This document shows positions 19,583 to 27,333 of a stretch of DNA of 64,000 nucleotides, in pieces. Positions within the stretch are counted from its first letter, which is position 1. Each line of letters begins with the position of its first letter. Source of the stretch: Polyangium sp. y55x31 (GTDB lineage Bacteria; Myxococcota_A; Polyangia; Polyangiales; Polyangiaceae). Under the pieces are notes generated by a model. The model did not search any database. It saw nothing but the letters and a program-made list of their open reading frames with translations, and had not been told where the DNA came from. A program made the position numbers and the translations under genes. Location: assembly GCF_029946505.1 (NCBI RefSeq), contig NZ_JARZHG010000045.1:1-64000 (forward strand). Reading direction: 5' to 3'.

Positions 19583-20827
19583 ATGCCCCACGACCCCCGA
19601 TTCGTCCTCCTCGCCGCCCTGATGTCGGGCGTGCTCTCCGCGTGCCGCACTCCTCCTTCGCCCACGCCGCCGCCCCGCGACGCGGGCGAGCCCGCGGCGG
19701 TGGCGCAAAGCCCCGCGGTCGTGTTGCCATCAGCCGCGGATGCCGCCGACGCGAAGCGCTTCCTCTCCGAGCTGGAGGGCCGCCTCGATCAGGAGCACGT
19801 GCGCGCGAAGCTCGAATGCGAAGGCATCTTCGTGCCCGAGGGGCTGAAGCTCAAAGGCACGTACATCCCCGAGGGCATCCCCAGCTACGAGCCTTGCACG
19901 TACCCTTCGGCTGACGGGCGCGAGCGCCTGCGGCAGGCCGTGAGGAAACACGAGCACCGGATCGTGTCCCGCTTCGAGCGCGCGCACCGCGACGCGAAGG
20001 CGGAGGCGCCGAAGCACCACGTGGAGGTGCCCGAGCCGATCGACCTGTGGCAATTCAGTTGTCAGACGCCGCGCGGCGTCGCGGTCCACTGGAACTGGAT
20101 GATCGACGGCCCCTATCGGCCGCATTTCGACGAGGGCGCCTGGGAGACCGTCCCCTTCGTGAGGAACAGCCTCGAGCGGCTGTACCTCGTCGACGGCGAC
20201 AAGGTGAAGGTGCTCGATCCGGGCGGCAAACATGGGCACGACTGGTCGATTTTCCCTCTCGGCACGGCGGATCTCGACGGCGACGGCGCGGCCGAGATCG
20301 TCTGGGTGCAAGGCCGCTCCGACGAGCCGCGGTCGCACGGCGGGTCGAACACGCTCGAAATCGCCTGGAGCGGGACGCTCGTGCCGCTGCCCGAGGCCAT
20401 CCGAGGGGAGCGCTGGGACGGCAATTTCGCGCTCCTCCGTGAGGGCGACGTGAAGATCATCCGCCTGGGGGACGGCTCGTCGGCGGAGGAGCCGGCCTTC
20501 ACCGTCCGGGGAGGTCGGTTCATTCCGTGGAAGCTCGAGCGTGACAAGAGCAAACGGACCGGGCCATGCGCAGCCATCGAGCGCAAGCACGCTGCGCGGG
20601 AGACCATTCTGGATTTCGCCATGTTCGGCGCCGGCGTCGAATCATGCGAAGGTGATGCCGTCCCCTGCGGGCCGCTGCCGGAGCGAGTGCGGCGCCTTTA
20701 CGAGGCGCTGCTCCAGGCGGATCTCTCCGAGCAGGAGGCCCGCCGGTGGACGGCGAAGCTTTTCCGGTTGGATGAGCGAGCCTTGCCGGGGGTGCCTGCT
20801 CCGGGGGAGGCGGGCAAGAGGGATTGA
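19583..20827 (+). CDS. Lipoprotein with FG-GAP-like repeat, unknown function
   Basis: The 414-residue product has a lipobox (SGVLSACRT) and a Pro/Ala-rich linker. A charged helical segment (about 55-150, with several HVEVPEP-type turns) is followed by a beta-rich part containing TADLDGDGAAEIVWVQG. The last motif is the DxDxDG calcium-binding loop of FG-GAP/VCBS repeats. Only one clear loop is visible, so this is not a full propeller by eye. It follows the kelch-like lipoprotein by 141 bases on the same strand; co-transcription is possible. Confidence 0.68.
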   Translation: MPHDPRFVLLAALMSGVLSACRTPPSPTPPPRDAGEPAAVAQSPAVVLPSAADAADAKRFLSELEGRLDQEHVRAKLECEGIFVPEGLKLKGTYIPEGIPSYEPCTYPSADGRERLRQAVRKHEHRIVSRFERAHRDAKAEAPKHHVEVPEPIDLWQFSCQTPRGVAVHWNWMIDGPYRPHFDEGAWETVPFVRNSLERLYLVDGDKVKVLDPGGKHGHDWSIFPLGTADLDGDGAAEIVWVQGRSDEPRSHGGSNTLEIAWSGTLVPLPEAIRGERWDGNFALLREGDVKIIRLGDGSSAEEPAFTVRGGRFIPWKLERDKSKRTGPCAAIERKHAARETILDFAMFGAGVESCEGDAVPCGPLPERVRRLYEALLQADLSEQEARRWTAKLFRLDERALPGVPAPGEAGKRD

Positions 20828-21402
20828 GGCAGGATAGGGGCCCCCCACCGACATCTCCCGAGCCGCCAGAGCCTCTTCTCGCCTCCGCTTCCCCTTCCGA
20901 TCTCGCCTCCGCACCCTCGCCAGGGTGCATTCCTTCCGTGCACATTCGTCCCCTGCCCATCCCCAGGGTGGCTCGACGATGTCCACGTACATTCCCTACC
21001 CACCCCCAGGGTACCTCTCCGAGAGGGACACACCACGCATACCCCTCGGGAGGGAGCCGGGACGACGTGGCTCGATGGCCGCGAGCCTCCCTCGGGGTAT
21101 CTCTCCGAAATGGACATGGGACGCCACGGTGGCCGGAGGATGGCTCCTGGCGATAGATCCATCGAGCACAGCCACCCTGGGGGTGGAGCGGCGCGTCGAT
21201 GATTGTGGGGGCGGGGCCTTGCAGGGCCTCGTTGGTCTTGTCGATTCGTCGAGGGATCCCGGATCGGGGGCCGAGGGCGATAGGGAGAGAGGGCGCGGAG
21301 CCTATTCGGGCCATGGTGCCGGAGGCCAGAGAAACAGGGAGGCGGTTGTGAGGGGTATGTTGGGAAGTTGTCTGCTTTTGAAGTTTCGGATTCCTTGCCT
21401 TC
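20828..21402. other. Gene-free intergenic region upstream of the toxin gene
   Basis: No convincing gene is present in these 575 bases. Short open frames on both strands lack ribosome sites and domains. The region holds the 43-bp tandem array (20919-21219) and GC-rich hairpins such as GGGGCCCC near 20840. The final 180 bases carry no recognisable promoter motif. Confidence 0.6.
20919..21219. repeat. Degenerate 43-bp tandem array (about seven units)
   Basis: Units begin at 20919, 20962, 21005, 21048, 21091, 21134 and 21177. The first three share an exact CCAGGGT at the same phase. Units 3 and 5, 86 bases apart, share GGGTAYCTCTCCGA. Units 2, 4 and 6 share AGGG(T/A)GGCTC..CGA-like stretches. 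The period is not a multiple of three, so it is not coding. It is close to four helical turns, which would place each copy on the same DNA face. Confidence 0.6.
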
Positions 21403-22782
21403 ATGGCTCGCCGCCTCGTCGCCTGGTGCCTGCCGCTCGCCCTTCTCGTCCTATGCCTGCCGATGGTCGCCCGTGCGGAGATCCCCGTCTGTGTGCGGCT
21501 CCCGGGGCAACCGAAGATGGACAGGTGGGCCCTCTCGGGGAGCGCGACCGTCATCACGAAAGACTGGGCGGTCTTCACGGCCAAGACGAGTGGCCTCACG
21601 GTCTTCGTCTACGACCCGTATGCGCCGCCCGAAAATGTGCGGTTCTTGCCGCCGCCCCATGACAAGCTGAAGTGTCCCGCGCCGCCGCCGCGTCCGAAGC
21701 CGGCTCCGCCGAAGGACGCGTCCAAGGCCCCGGCCGAGGAGAACAAGGCCGTGGCCTCCGCGTCCGCCGAAACCTCGGAGTCGAAGCCGCCGCCCCAGCC
21801 GGGGAAGGACGAGGAAGGCGACGTCGTGCCGCCGGGCGTGAAGAAGATGCCGGAGCGTCCATCGGAGAAGCCTCGGCCCGCGCCGCCTCCGCCCGAGGGG
21901 GTGCTGTCGAGCGAGCCGCAACTGCCGTCGGAGGGCGTGTTGCCGAAGCGGGACGAGGTGCACCCACCGAAGTGCCTGGACGAGCATTGCACGCTGGTGG
22001 ATCGGGGCGGCGCATTGCCCGAGCGCGTATCTCGACCCGGAGCGCCGCTCTCCAGTGTGGCGTCCTGCGAGCAGACGAAGGAGGGTTGCAAGGGCAACGG
22101 GAAGGGCAAGGGGGACGGCGAGGGCGACGGGGAGGAGAAGACCACCGCGGAGGAGCTCGCGGAAGAGCTCGCCTTCCTCGCGGCCATGGTCGACGGGAAC
22201 CTGAACGAGGACACGAAGCGGGCGGACGGCAAGCGCTTCGGGGTCATCGACGGAAAGAACCCGGACGGCTTCGACAATCCCGTGGCCCAGACCGTCGCGA
22301 GCCTCATCGTGCTCTCGGCGGCCGGAAGAGCCGAGGCGAGGGCATTTTTCAAGAAGTTACATCAAGCGGCGAAGAACAAGACGCGGCTTGTGCTCACGGA
22401 GACGGATCTCAGCGAGAAGACGGCGGAGCTCTTGAGCAATAGCAAGGTCGGGCCGGCGATCGCGGATGCGCTGCACAGTGTCGGAGCGATCGGGCCGTAC
22501 AAGATCATGGGTAAGTTCACGAAGGGTCGGGGAGGCCAGTGGGAGGCGCACCACATCTTCGAGACGGCGAGGATGACCAGGCTCGGGTTCGACCCGAAGG
22601 ACGGACCCTGTGTGCTCTTGACGCGGGAGGAGCACATCGCGATGGGGAAGAAACTGAGGGAGGCGGCCACGGAGCTGCTGACGGACCCCAAGAACAAGGC
22701 ACAAATCAGGCAGATGTACCAGCGGGTCTACAAGGACCGCCCGCACTGGCTCAAGGCGATCGAATCGTATTTCGTCGAATGA
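21403..22782 (+). CDS. Secreted polymorphic-toxin candidate with C-terminal AHH/HNH-type nuclease domain
   Basis: The 459-residue protein has a Sec signal peptide (cleavage likely after MVARA), a short beta segment (25-85), a long Pro/Lys/Glu-rich linker (about 90-260) and a helical region. The C-terminal domain is about 100 residues. Its Trp380-Glu-Ala-His383-His384-Ile motif, with downstream EEH (His411), matches the AHH-like branch of HNH/endonuclease VII toxins known from polymorphic toxin systems. The next gene, 36 bases on, is a double-CXXCG protein; such proteins serve as immunity partners of Sit toxins in Myxococcus. Known SitA toxins are lipoproteins moved by outer-membrane exchange, whereas this one has no clear lipobox. 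Toxin activity is inferred. Confidence 0.7.
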   Translation: MARRLVAWCLPLALLVLCLPMVARAEIPVCVRLPGQPKMDRWALSGSATVITKDWAVFTAKTSGLTVFVYDPYAPPENVRFLPPPHDKLKCPAPPPRPKPAPPKDASKAPAEENKAVASASAETSESKPPPQPGKDEEGDVVPPGVKKMPERPSEKPRPAPPPPEGVLSSEPQLPSEGVLPKRDEVHPPKCLDEHCTLVDRGGALPERVSRPGAPLSSVASCEQTKEGCKGNGKGKGDGEGDGEEKTTAEELAEELAFLAAMVDGNLNEDTKRADGKRFGVIDGKNPDGFDNPVAQTVASLIVLSAAGRAEARAFFKKLHQAAKNKTRLVLTETDLSEKTAELLSNSKVGPAIADALHSVGAIGPYKIMGKFTKGRGGQWEAHHIFETARMTRLGFDPKDGPCVLLTREEHIAMGKKLREAATELLTDPKNKAQIRQMYQRVYKDRPHWLKAIESYFVE

Positions 22783-22818
22783 GCATGCCGCGTACGACGT
22801 GGAAGGCGAAACCACAGT

Positions 22819-23718
22819 ATGAAAACCAAGGTTCGATTCTTCGACAACGTGACGGATGTTCCAGATCCCAGGAAGAGCATCCTGGAACCAGCGGGCTGCG
22901 GGCCCGACGTGGCCGAGGTGGATGAGATCGTCATTCAAGGGACTCGCTCGGTTTATCTGCGTGCCGCGATGTACGTCGACGACCCGCGGCTCCCCATCCT
23001 GCAAGGGCGCTTCCAGGCGCTCGGCCTCGAGCCGCTCGAATCTCGCTGGGACGAGTTCACGGAGGCGGAGCTCGACGCCGCGCCGCTGCTCGTCATGTTG
23101 TACGACAACAATGACCAAGTCTTCGGAGGGCCCCGATTGGGCACGACGTACGACATGTCCGAAGCTTGTCCGCGCTGCGGCGCGGGGGCCCGGCAGACGT
23201 CGGCGATGATCATCGACGGCGAAGATCTGCCCAAGCTCGAAGGTCGGCGCGCGGCCGCGACCTACTACGACGATATGCTCGTCGACGAGAAGATGGCCGA
23301 ACAGCTCGCGAGCGCTGGCCTTTCGGGGCTGTCCTTCCGCGGGGTGTGCGCCCGGATGGAGGACGGGCGGCGTGTCGAGCTTCCCTGGCAGCAGGTCTGC
23401 GCGACGCGCACCTTGCCTCGGATGTCGCCGCGTTCGACCGGGATCGAACCCTACAAGCCGTGCGCTTGCGGGCGGAGCAGCTTCACGAACCCTTCAGAGG
23501 TCCCTCTGCGCCTCACCTACCGCGCCAAGGACGTCGCCGATATCCGTGACGTGAACGTGACCTGGGAATGGTGCGGCGAGGTGAAGTTCAACGGCGACGT
23601 GAGCAAAGCCGTGTTCCCCTGTCCCCTGTTTCTCGTCACCCCCAAGGTCCGCCGTATCTACCTGGGCGCCGGCGTGACCGGGTTCAAGTGGCTTCCGATC
23701 CGCGTCGTCGAAGACTGA
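22819..23718 (+). CDS. Double-CXXCG-type protein, probable immunity protein (SitI6-like)
   Basis: The 299-residue cytoplasmic protein has the zinc-ribbon-like motif Cys117-Pro-Arg-Cys120-Gly. A degenerate second motif lies at Cys215-Ala-Cys217-Gly, one residue short of CXXCG. The framework between and after them (LPKLEG..., AEQLASAGLSGLSFRGV, then CPLFLVTPKVRRIYLGAGVTGFKWLPIRV) follows the myxobacterial double-CXXCG family. Members of that family are encoded after toxin genes and protect the producer. It starts 36 bases after the AHH-type toxin candidate, with a GGAAGG upstream of the ATG. The first 100 residues look like an additional domain. Binding the upstream product is inferred. Confidence 0.72.
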   Translation: MKTKVRFFDNVTDVPDPRKSILEPAGCGPDVAEVDEIVIQGTRSVYLRAAMYVDDPRLPILQGRFQALGLEPLESRWDEFTEAELDAAPLLVMLYDNNDQVFGGPRLGTTYDMSEACPRCGAGARQTSAMIIDGEDLPKLEGRRAAATYYDDMLVDEKMAEQLASAGLSGLSFRGVCARMEDGRRVELPWQQVCATRTLPRMSPRSTGIEPYKPCACGRSSFTNPSEVPLRLTYRAKDVADIRDVNVTWEWCGEVKFNGDVSKAVFPCPLFLVTPKVRRIYLGAGVTGFKWLPIRVVED

Positions 23719-23740
23719 GGGGAATTGCAGCGCTGGACTG

Positions 23741-23782
23741 GGGTTCGTCCGCGGAAGGGTTCGTCCGCGGAGGGGGTTCGTC
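23741..23782. repeat. 16-bp direct repeat, two and a half copies
   Basis: GGGTTCGTCCGCGGAA (23741-23756) is followed directly by GGGTTCGTCCGCGGAG (23757-23772), then GGGTTCGTC (23774-23782). The array ends at the probable -35 box of the next gene. Confidence 0.8.
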
Positions 23783-23812
23783 TTGACCGACCGATGCGCC
23801 TGCGTGTAGGCT
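23783..23812 (+). promoter_or_regulatory. Candidate sigma70 promoter for a leaderless transcript
   Basis: TTGACC (23783-23788), 18 bases, then TAGGCT (23807-23812). The expected start of transcription falls at about 23819, at or next to the ATG at 23820. No ribosome site precedes that ATG, so the mRNA may be leaderless. Confidence 0.4.
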
Positions 23813-23819
23813 CGTTCTC

Positions 23820-24869
23820 ATGAAGCACCTACTCCTCGCAAGCACGGTTCTCCTCGCGGTATCGGCCTCCTCGTTGGCTCTGGCCGATGATCCGTCCAGG
23901 GCTATGGCAGAGCCTCTGGTCGCTCCTTCTCCCGCGCGACCCGTCAAGGTTCCCGAAAACCTCGTCATCCCATATACCAATTACAACACCGATCGAGCCC
24001 TCGTGTCGCTTTTTCACAGCGCGACCCGGAAGCGCCTCCAGGAGGCGCAGGCGCTCGAAAAGGCGGGCAAGACGCAGGAGGCGCTCGAAAAGTATCAGGA
24101 TGCCCATGCGCACCACGGTCTGCCGGATACGCAGCTAGAGCTTGGCTTCGCCCAGGCGAGGGCCGGACTCTTCTTGCCCTGTGCTCGCAGCATCCAGGCG
24201 GTCGTGGCATTCTGGGCTTTACGTGACTACGCCCTGCATTCCCTCGAAGAGGTGCGAGCGGTCCAGGCCTACTGCGCCAGGCACGTCGGGACGATTGCCC
24301 TACGGATCAACATCCCCGGCGTTCGTATCAACGTGGACGGCGAGCTGGTGATGGACTGGCCCTACAACGACGAGATCTACGTCGAGCCAGGGAAACATTT
24401 CATCAAGGCGATCGCCGACGGATATTATCACAACCAGACGGATTTCGAGATCGAGGCGGGAGAGCGGAAGACTCTCAATATTGCCATGCAGCACCGGATC
24501 CAGAGTCAATACGTGGCGTTCCCGGCGGCGCCCCTGAACATCTCGATCAACGCGAGTCTATCGACGACCACGAAGGTCGACCCGCCGACCTGGCCCAAGA
24601 GCCTCATGATCGCGAGTGGAGTCGGGATGGCGGTTGGATTGGGTGCGCTCGTGACGGGTCTCGTCTTCGTGAACAATGCGGACTCGAAGTCGGAAGCCTC
24701 GACATGGACCGGGGTCGCCGCTGTGGGTGGTATCGTCAGCGCCATGTCCTTGGGTGGATTTCTGATCGGATTTGCCAGTCGTCCCGAGCCGCCCCCGCCG
24801 AACGTCATCATCACGCCCCAATTCGCCAAGGATGGGGGCGGCGTGCACTTCACGGGGGTCTGGAAGTAG
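23820..24869 (+). CDS. TPR/PEGA-like envelope protein with two membrane helices
   Basis: The 349-residue protein has a signal peptide (SSLALADD). TPR-like helices lie at about 60-150 (RLQEAQALEKAGKTQEALEKYQ), a PEGA-like beta domain at about 160-225 (GVRINVDGEL, PGKHFIKAIADGY), and two hydrophobic helices at about 260-285 and 295-320. The domain order equals that of the protein at 996-1988, but here no kinase is adjacent. Function is unknown. It lies between the immunity candidate and a convergent gene. A probable promoter sits directly against the start codon. Confidence 0.75.
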   Translation: MKHLLLASTVLLAVSASSLALADDPSRAMAEPLVAPSPARPVKVPENLVIPYTNYNTDRALVSLFHSATRKRLQEAQALEKAGKTQEALEKYQDAHAHHGLPDTQLELGFAQARAGLFLPCARSIQAVVAFWALRDYALHSLEEVRAVQAYCARHVGTIALRINIPGVRINVDGELVMDWPYNDEIYVEPGKHFIKAIADGYYHNQTDFEIEAGERKTLNIAMQHRIQSQYVAFPAAPLNISINASLSTTTKVDPPTWPKSLMIASGVGMAVGLGALVTGLVFVNNADSKSEASTWTGVAAVGGIVSAMSLGGFLIGFASRPEPPPPNVIITPQFAKDGGGVHFTGVWK

Positions 24870-24900
24870 GGGCCGGCGAGCTCTGCTCGGGCCCCGGCCC
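24870..24900. terminator. Hairpin between convergent genes
   Basis: The outer stem is GGCCGG/CCGGCC and the inner stem CGAGC tct GCTCG, with a four-base bulge, directly after the stop codon at 24869. It could serve both converging transcripts. There is no T-run. Confidence 0.4.
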
Positions 24901-24912
24901 GGCGCGGACCTA

Positions 24913-25683
24913 TCAGGGGCTGTTCGAGCCGGCGCCGCCTTCGGCCTTCTCCTTGGCGGGCTTCGTGCTCTCCCATTCGCGCACGGGCTTGAGGAGGGCC
25001 TCGGCGCGCACAGCCGTCTCGGGCTTGCCGCGCTTGACCGTGCCGGCCACCTGGATGACGTAGTCGCGAATCGAGTCGAGCAGGGCGCTCCTGCTCTCAC
25101 GCACCTCCGGCGCCTCCTCGGGGGCCTCCGTGGTACCGATGACCGACCCATAAAGCGCGTGCACTTGCCTCAAGGTCTCCAGGACGGGCGCGGCGCCGAT
25201 GGCAGCAATATGCGTCGCGAGCCCCTCCCGCTCGACGGTCGCGAGCTTGGTCGCGATGGCGGCCCATTCCTCTTTCACCTTGAGGTTCACGAACGAACGC
25301 CCCTCGGGGAAAAGTCGCTCGAGCGCGACGAGCGCGCCCTGGCCCTCGGGGACGAACTCGGCCATGGACGCCCACGCGGCAAGGATGTCGTGTAATGCCC
25401 CGCCGACCTTGTCCACCCGGCGATCGGCCTCCTTCACCGTCACGACGCCGCTTGGCGTCCTGGCAATGGCCTGCTGGAGGACGGCGCGATCGGCCGCGAT
25501 TTGAGCGACGGCCTCGACGACGCTCTGCGGAAGATCAGGATACTTCGCCGCGGCCGCCTCGACGGCGCTGGCGAGGGCAATCGCGCCATGAGAATCGACG
25601 ACAGGGAGCTGGACGAGATCGACAGGTGTGAATGTACGGGATATGACGCGGGAGGCTAGAAAAGGGGGGAGGGCGGTGTCCAG
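24913..25683 (-). CDS. Helical protein of unknown function, possible CTG start
   Basis: From a GTG at 25443 the product is 176 residues. The same frame remains coding-like for another 80 codons upstream (PVDLVQLPVVDSHGAIALAS..., AVEAVAQ-type helices), with no ATG, GTG or TTG before the stop of the upstream gene. A CTG at 25681-25683, 12 bases after a GGGAGG, would give 256 residues and place the gene 21 bases behind the SEC-C gene in one operon. The protein is mainly amphipathic helix, with an acidic Ala-rich tail and no family I know. The alternative is that the original start codon has been lost. Confidence 0.6.
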   Translation of the reverse strand: MDTALPPFLASRVISRTFTPVDLVQLPVVDSHGAIALASAVEAAAAKYPDLPQSVVEAVAQIAADRAVLQQAIARTPSGVVTVKEADRRVDKVGGALHDILAAWASMAEFVPEGQGALVALERLFPEGRSFVNLKVKEEWAAIATKLATVEREGLATHIAAIGAAPVLETLRQVHALYGSVIGTTEAPEEAPEVRESRSALLDSIRDYVIQVAGTVKRGKPETAVRAEALLKPVREWESTKPAKEKAEGGAGSNSP

Positions 25684-25704
25684 AGTTTTGTGAAGCCTCC
25701 CGGC

Positions 25705-27156
25705 TCAATCCACCTCCGCCTCCGTCTTCTCCTCGGTTTCCTTCTCCTCGCAGCACCGCTTGTATTTCTTCCCGCTCCCGCAGGGGCACGGGCCTTTGCG
25801 GGCGGGACCCTCGGGGGGCGCTTGCCTCCTGGCGGGCGCCACGTGATCCCGCATGGCGCGCAGCACGCCGAGCGCGAGCTCCGGCCGGAATGGCTCGTGC
25901 ACCGCCGCGACGGCGGCCCGCGGCAGATAGAGCGCCTCCGGCGCGGCGCGCGCCGCCCACGGAATGAGCGTGTAGAGCCAGGTCAATGCATTCGCGAGCC
26001 CCGCCGATCCACGCAGATAACACTGGAACGTGTTCGCCGCGACCGCGCAGGCGAGATCCTCGGGGACGTCCTCCGCCCGCTCGTATCGGAGGGGGCCCGC
26101 GGGCCTCGATTTCATGATCCCGACCCAGAGGTGCGCGCCGAAATCCCGCACGCAGGCCTGCCGATCCTCCGGCGCGTCGCGCTCCATCTCTGCGATGGTG
26201 CGGGCGATCTTTCGTATCGCGCGCGTGACCTTGCCGTGCTCCGTGTCTCTCCACTTCTCCGGGATGTCCGCGCCGAGCGCCTTCTCCGCCTCGGCGCGGA
26301 GCCGCGCGTGGCGCATGCCAATCGCGAGGATCCCGAGCGCGCTGTCGATGTTCTGCAGCTCGCTCTCCGCGTCCTGGTAAAACCGTTTGTACAGGCCGAG
26401 CAGGGGTTTGCCGATGCGGGCCGTGGCCCAGGCGCCGCGGAGCGCGAAGGGCAAGAACCCTTGCCGCGTGGCGGGCCAGGAGAACGTGGTGGTCTCGCCG
26501 AGCAGCTCGAGGAAGCCCGGGGGAAAGGTCTCGCGGCCGTCGAGGGTCGCGAGGACGGCGAAATGGCCCATGGCCCAGAGCGTCCGCCAGTACGCATAAA
26601 GCGCGTCGTCGTAGACGGGCCTCGGCTTGTCGGTCTTGCGCAAGAGCGGCAGGAGCGTGGTCTTGCGCGCGTCGTCGAGCTCGGATGCGGCGTGGAGGTA
26701 GAGGCGCAAGAACTCGAAGGCGTACAGCGGCTGGAGCGCCGAGATCGCGACGAACTCTTCACGCGAGAGCTCGTCGGCGGCCTCGTAGATTCGCCGCAGC
26801 AAGCTCCGGACGCCTTTCCCCCCGGCGAGCGCCTTCGCGGACTCCAGGCGTTCGCGCAGCTCCTCGGCCTTGGCAGAGAACCCGTCGATCTGCCCGCGCG
26901 TGACGACGGGCAGGTTCGAGACCTTCATGCCTTCGCCGAGGCACGTGACGAAGCGCCCGCCGCGCGTGACGATCAGGAAGGGACCCTCTTCGGGGTGATC
27001 GAGCGAGAGCGCGACGCGCTCGGCGTTCTCGGGCACGCGGGCCCGGTCGAAGATGTACCGGAGGAGGCTCTCGTCGCGGTAGAGCGAGAGCGCGAGCTCG
27101 ACGTGCGGGAGCGAGACGCGATCGAGCCGGGACAAGAAGTGGTGCGCGTGCCCCAT
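25705..27156 (-). CDS. SEC-C motif protein, unknown function
   Basis: The 483-residue protein is largely helical and ends in a SEC-C zinc motif (PCPCGSGKKYKRCC). That motif is shared with SecA and many accessory proteins, where it binds zinc and often mediates contact with SecB or ribosomal partners. The rest (WTLYTLIPWAARAAP-like helices, no catalytic signature) is unassigned. I chose the ATG at 27156 over a TTG twelve codons upstream. The unknown helical gene follows closely and is probably co-transcribed. Confidence 0.78.
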   Translation of the reverse strand: MGHAHHFLSRLDRVSLPHVELALSLYRDESLLRYIFDRARVPENAERVALSLDHPEEGPFLIVTRGGRFVTCLGEGMKVSNLPVVTRGQIDGFSAKAEELRERLESAKALAGGKGVRSLLRRIYEAADELSREEFVAISALQPLYAFEFLRLYLHAASELDDARKTTLLPLLRKTDKPRPVYDDALYAYWRTLWAMGHFAVLATLDGRETFPPGFLELLGETTTFSWPATRQGFLPFALRGAWATARIGKPLLGLYKRFYQDAESELQNIDSALGILAIGMRHARLRAEAEKALGADIPEKWRDTEHGKVTRAIRKIARTIAEMERDAPEDRQACVRDFGAHLWVGIMKSRPAGPLRYERAEDVPEDLACAVAANTFQCYLRGSAGLANALTWLYTLIPWAARAAPEALYLPRAAVAAVHEPFRPELALGVLRAMRDHVAPARRQAPPEGPARKGPCPCGSGKKYKRCCEEKETEEKTEAEVD

Positions 27157-27333
27157 CGTGGCGATGGAAGAGCAAGCACGCCCCCGACGCAACGAGGCTC
27201 TCGGGGGCCGCGAAAAAAAAACGCGCGAGGCATGTCGGGTCGGGGCCTCGTCTTGCGGACGAAGGGCGGAACGGCTCTCCGGCGCGCTCAGGGTGAGCGC
27301 TCCCGAGGGCTTTCACGCACCCCGGAGACGACC

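Noticed and set aside
20824-21156. 110-codon frame over the 43-bp array
   Set aside because: The repeat period shifts the frame in every unit and there is no ribosome site; the array is better explained as non-coding.
20919-21219. CRISPR array
   Set aside because: Units are contiguous and degenerate throughout, with no conserved repeat separated by unique spacers and no cas genes.
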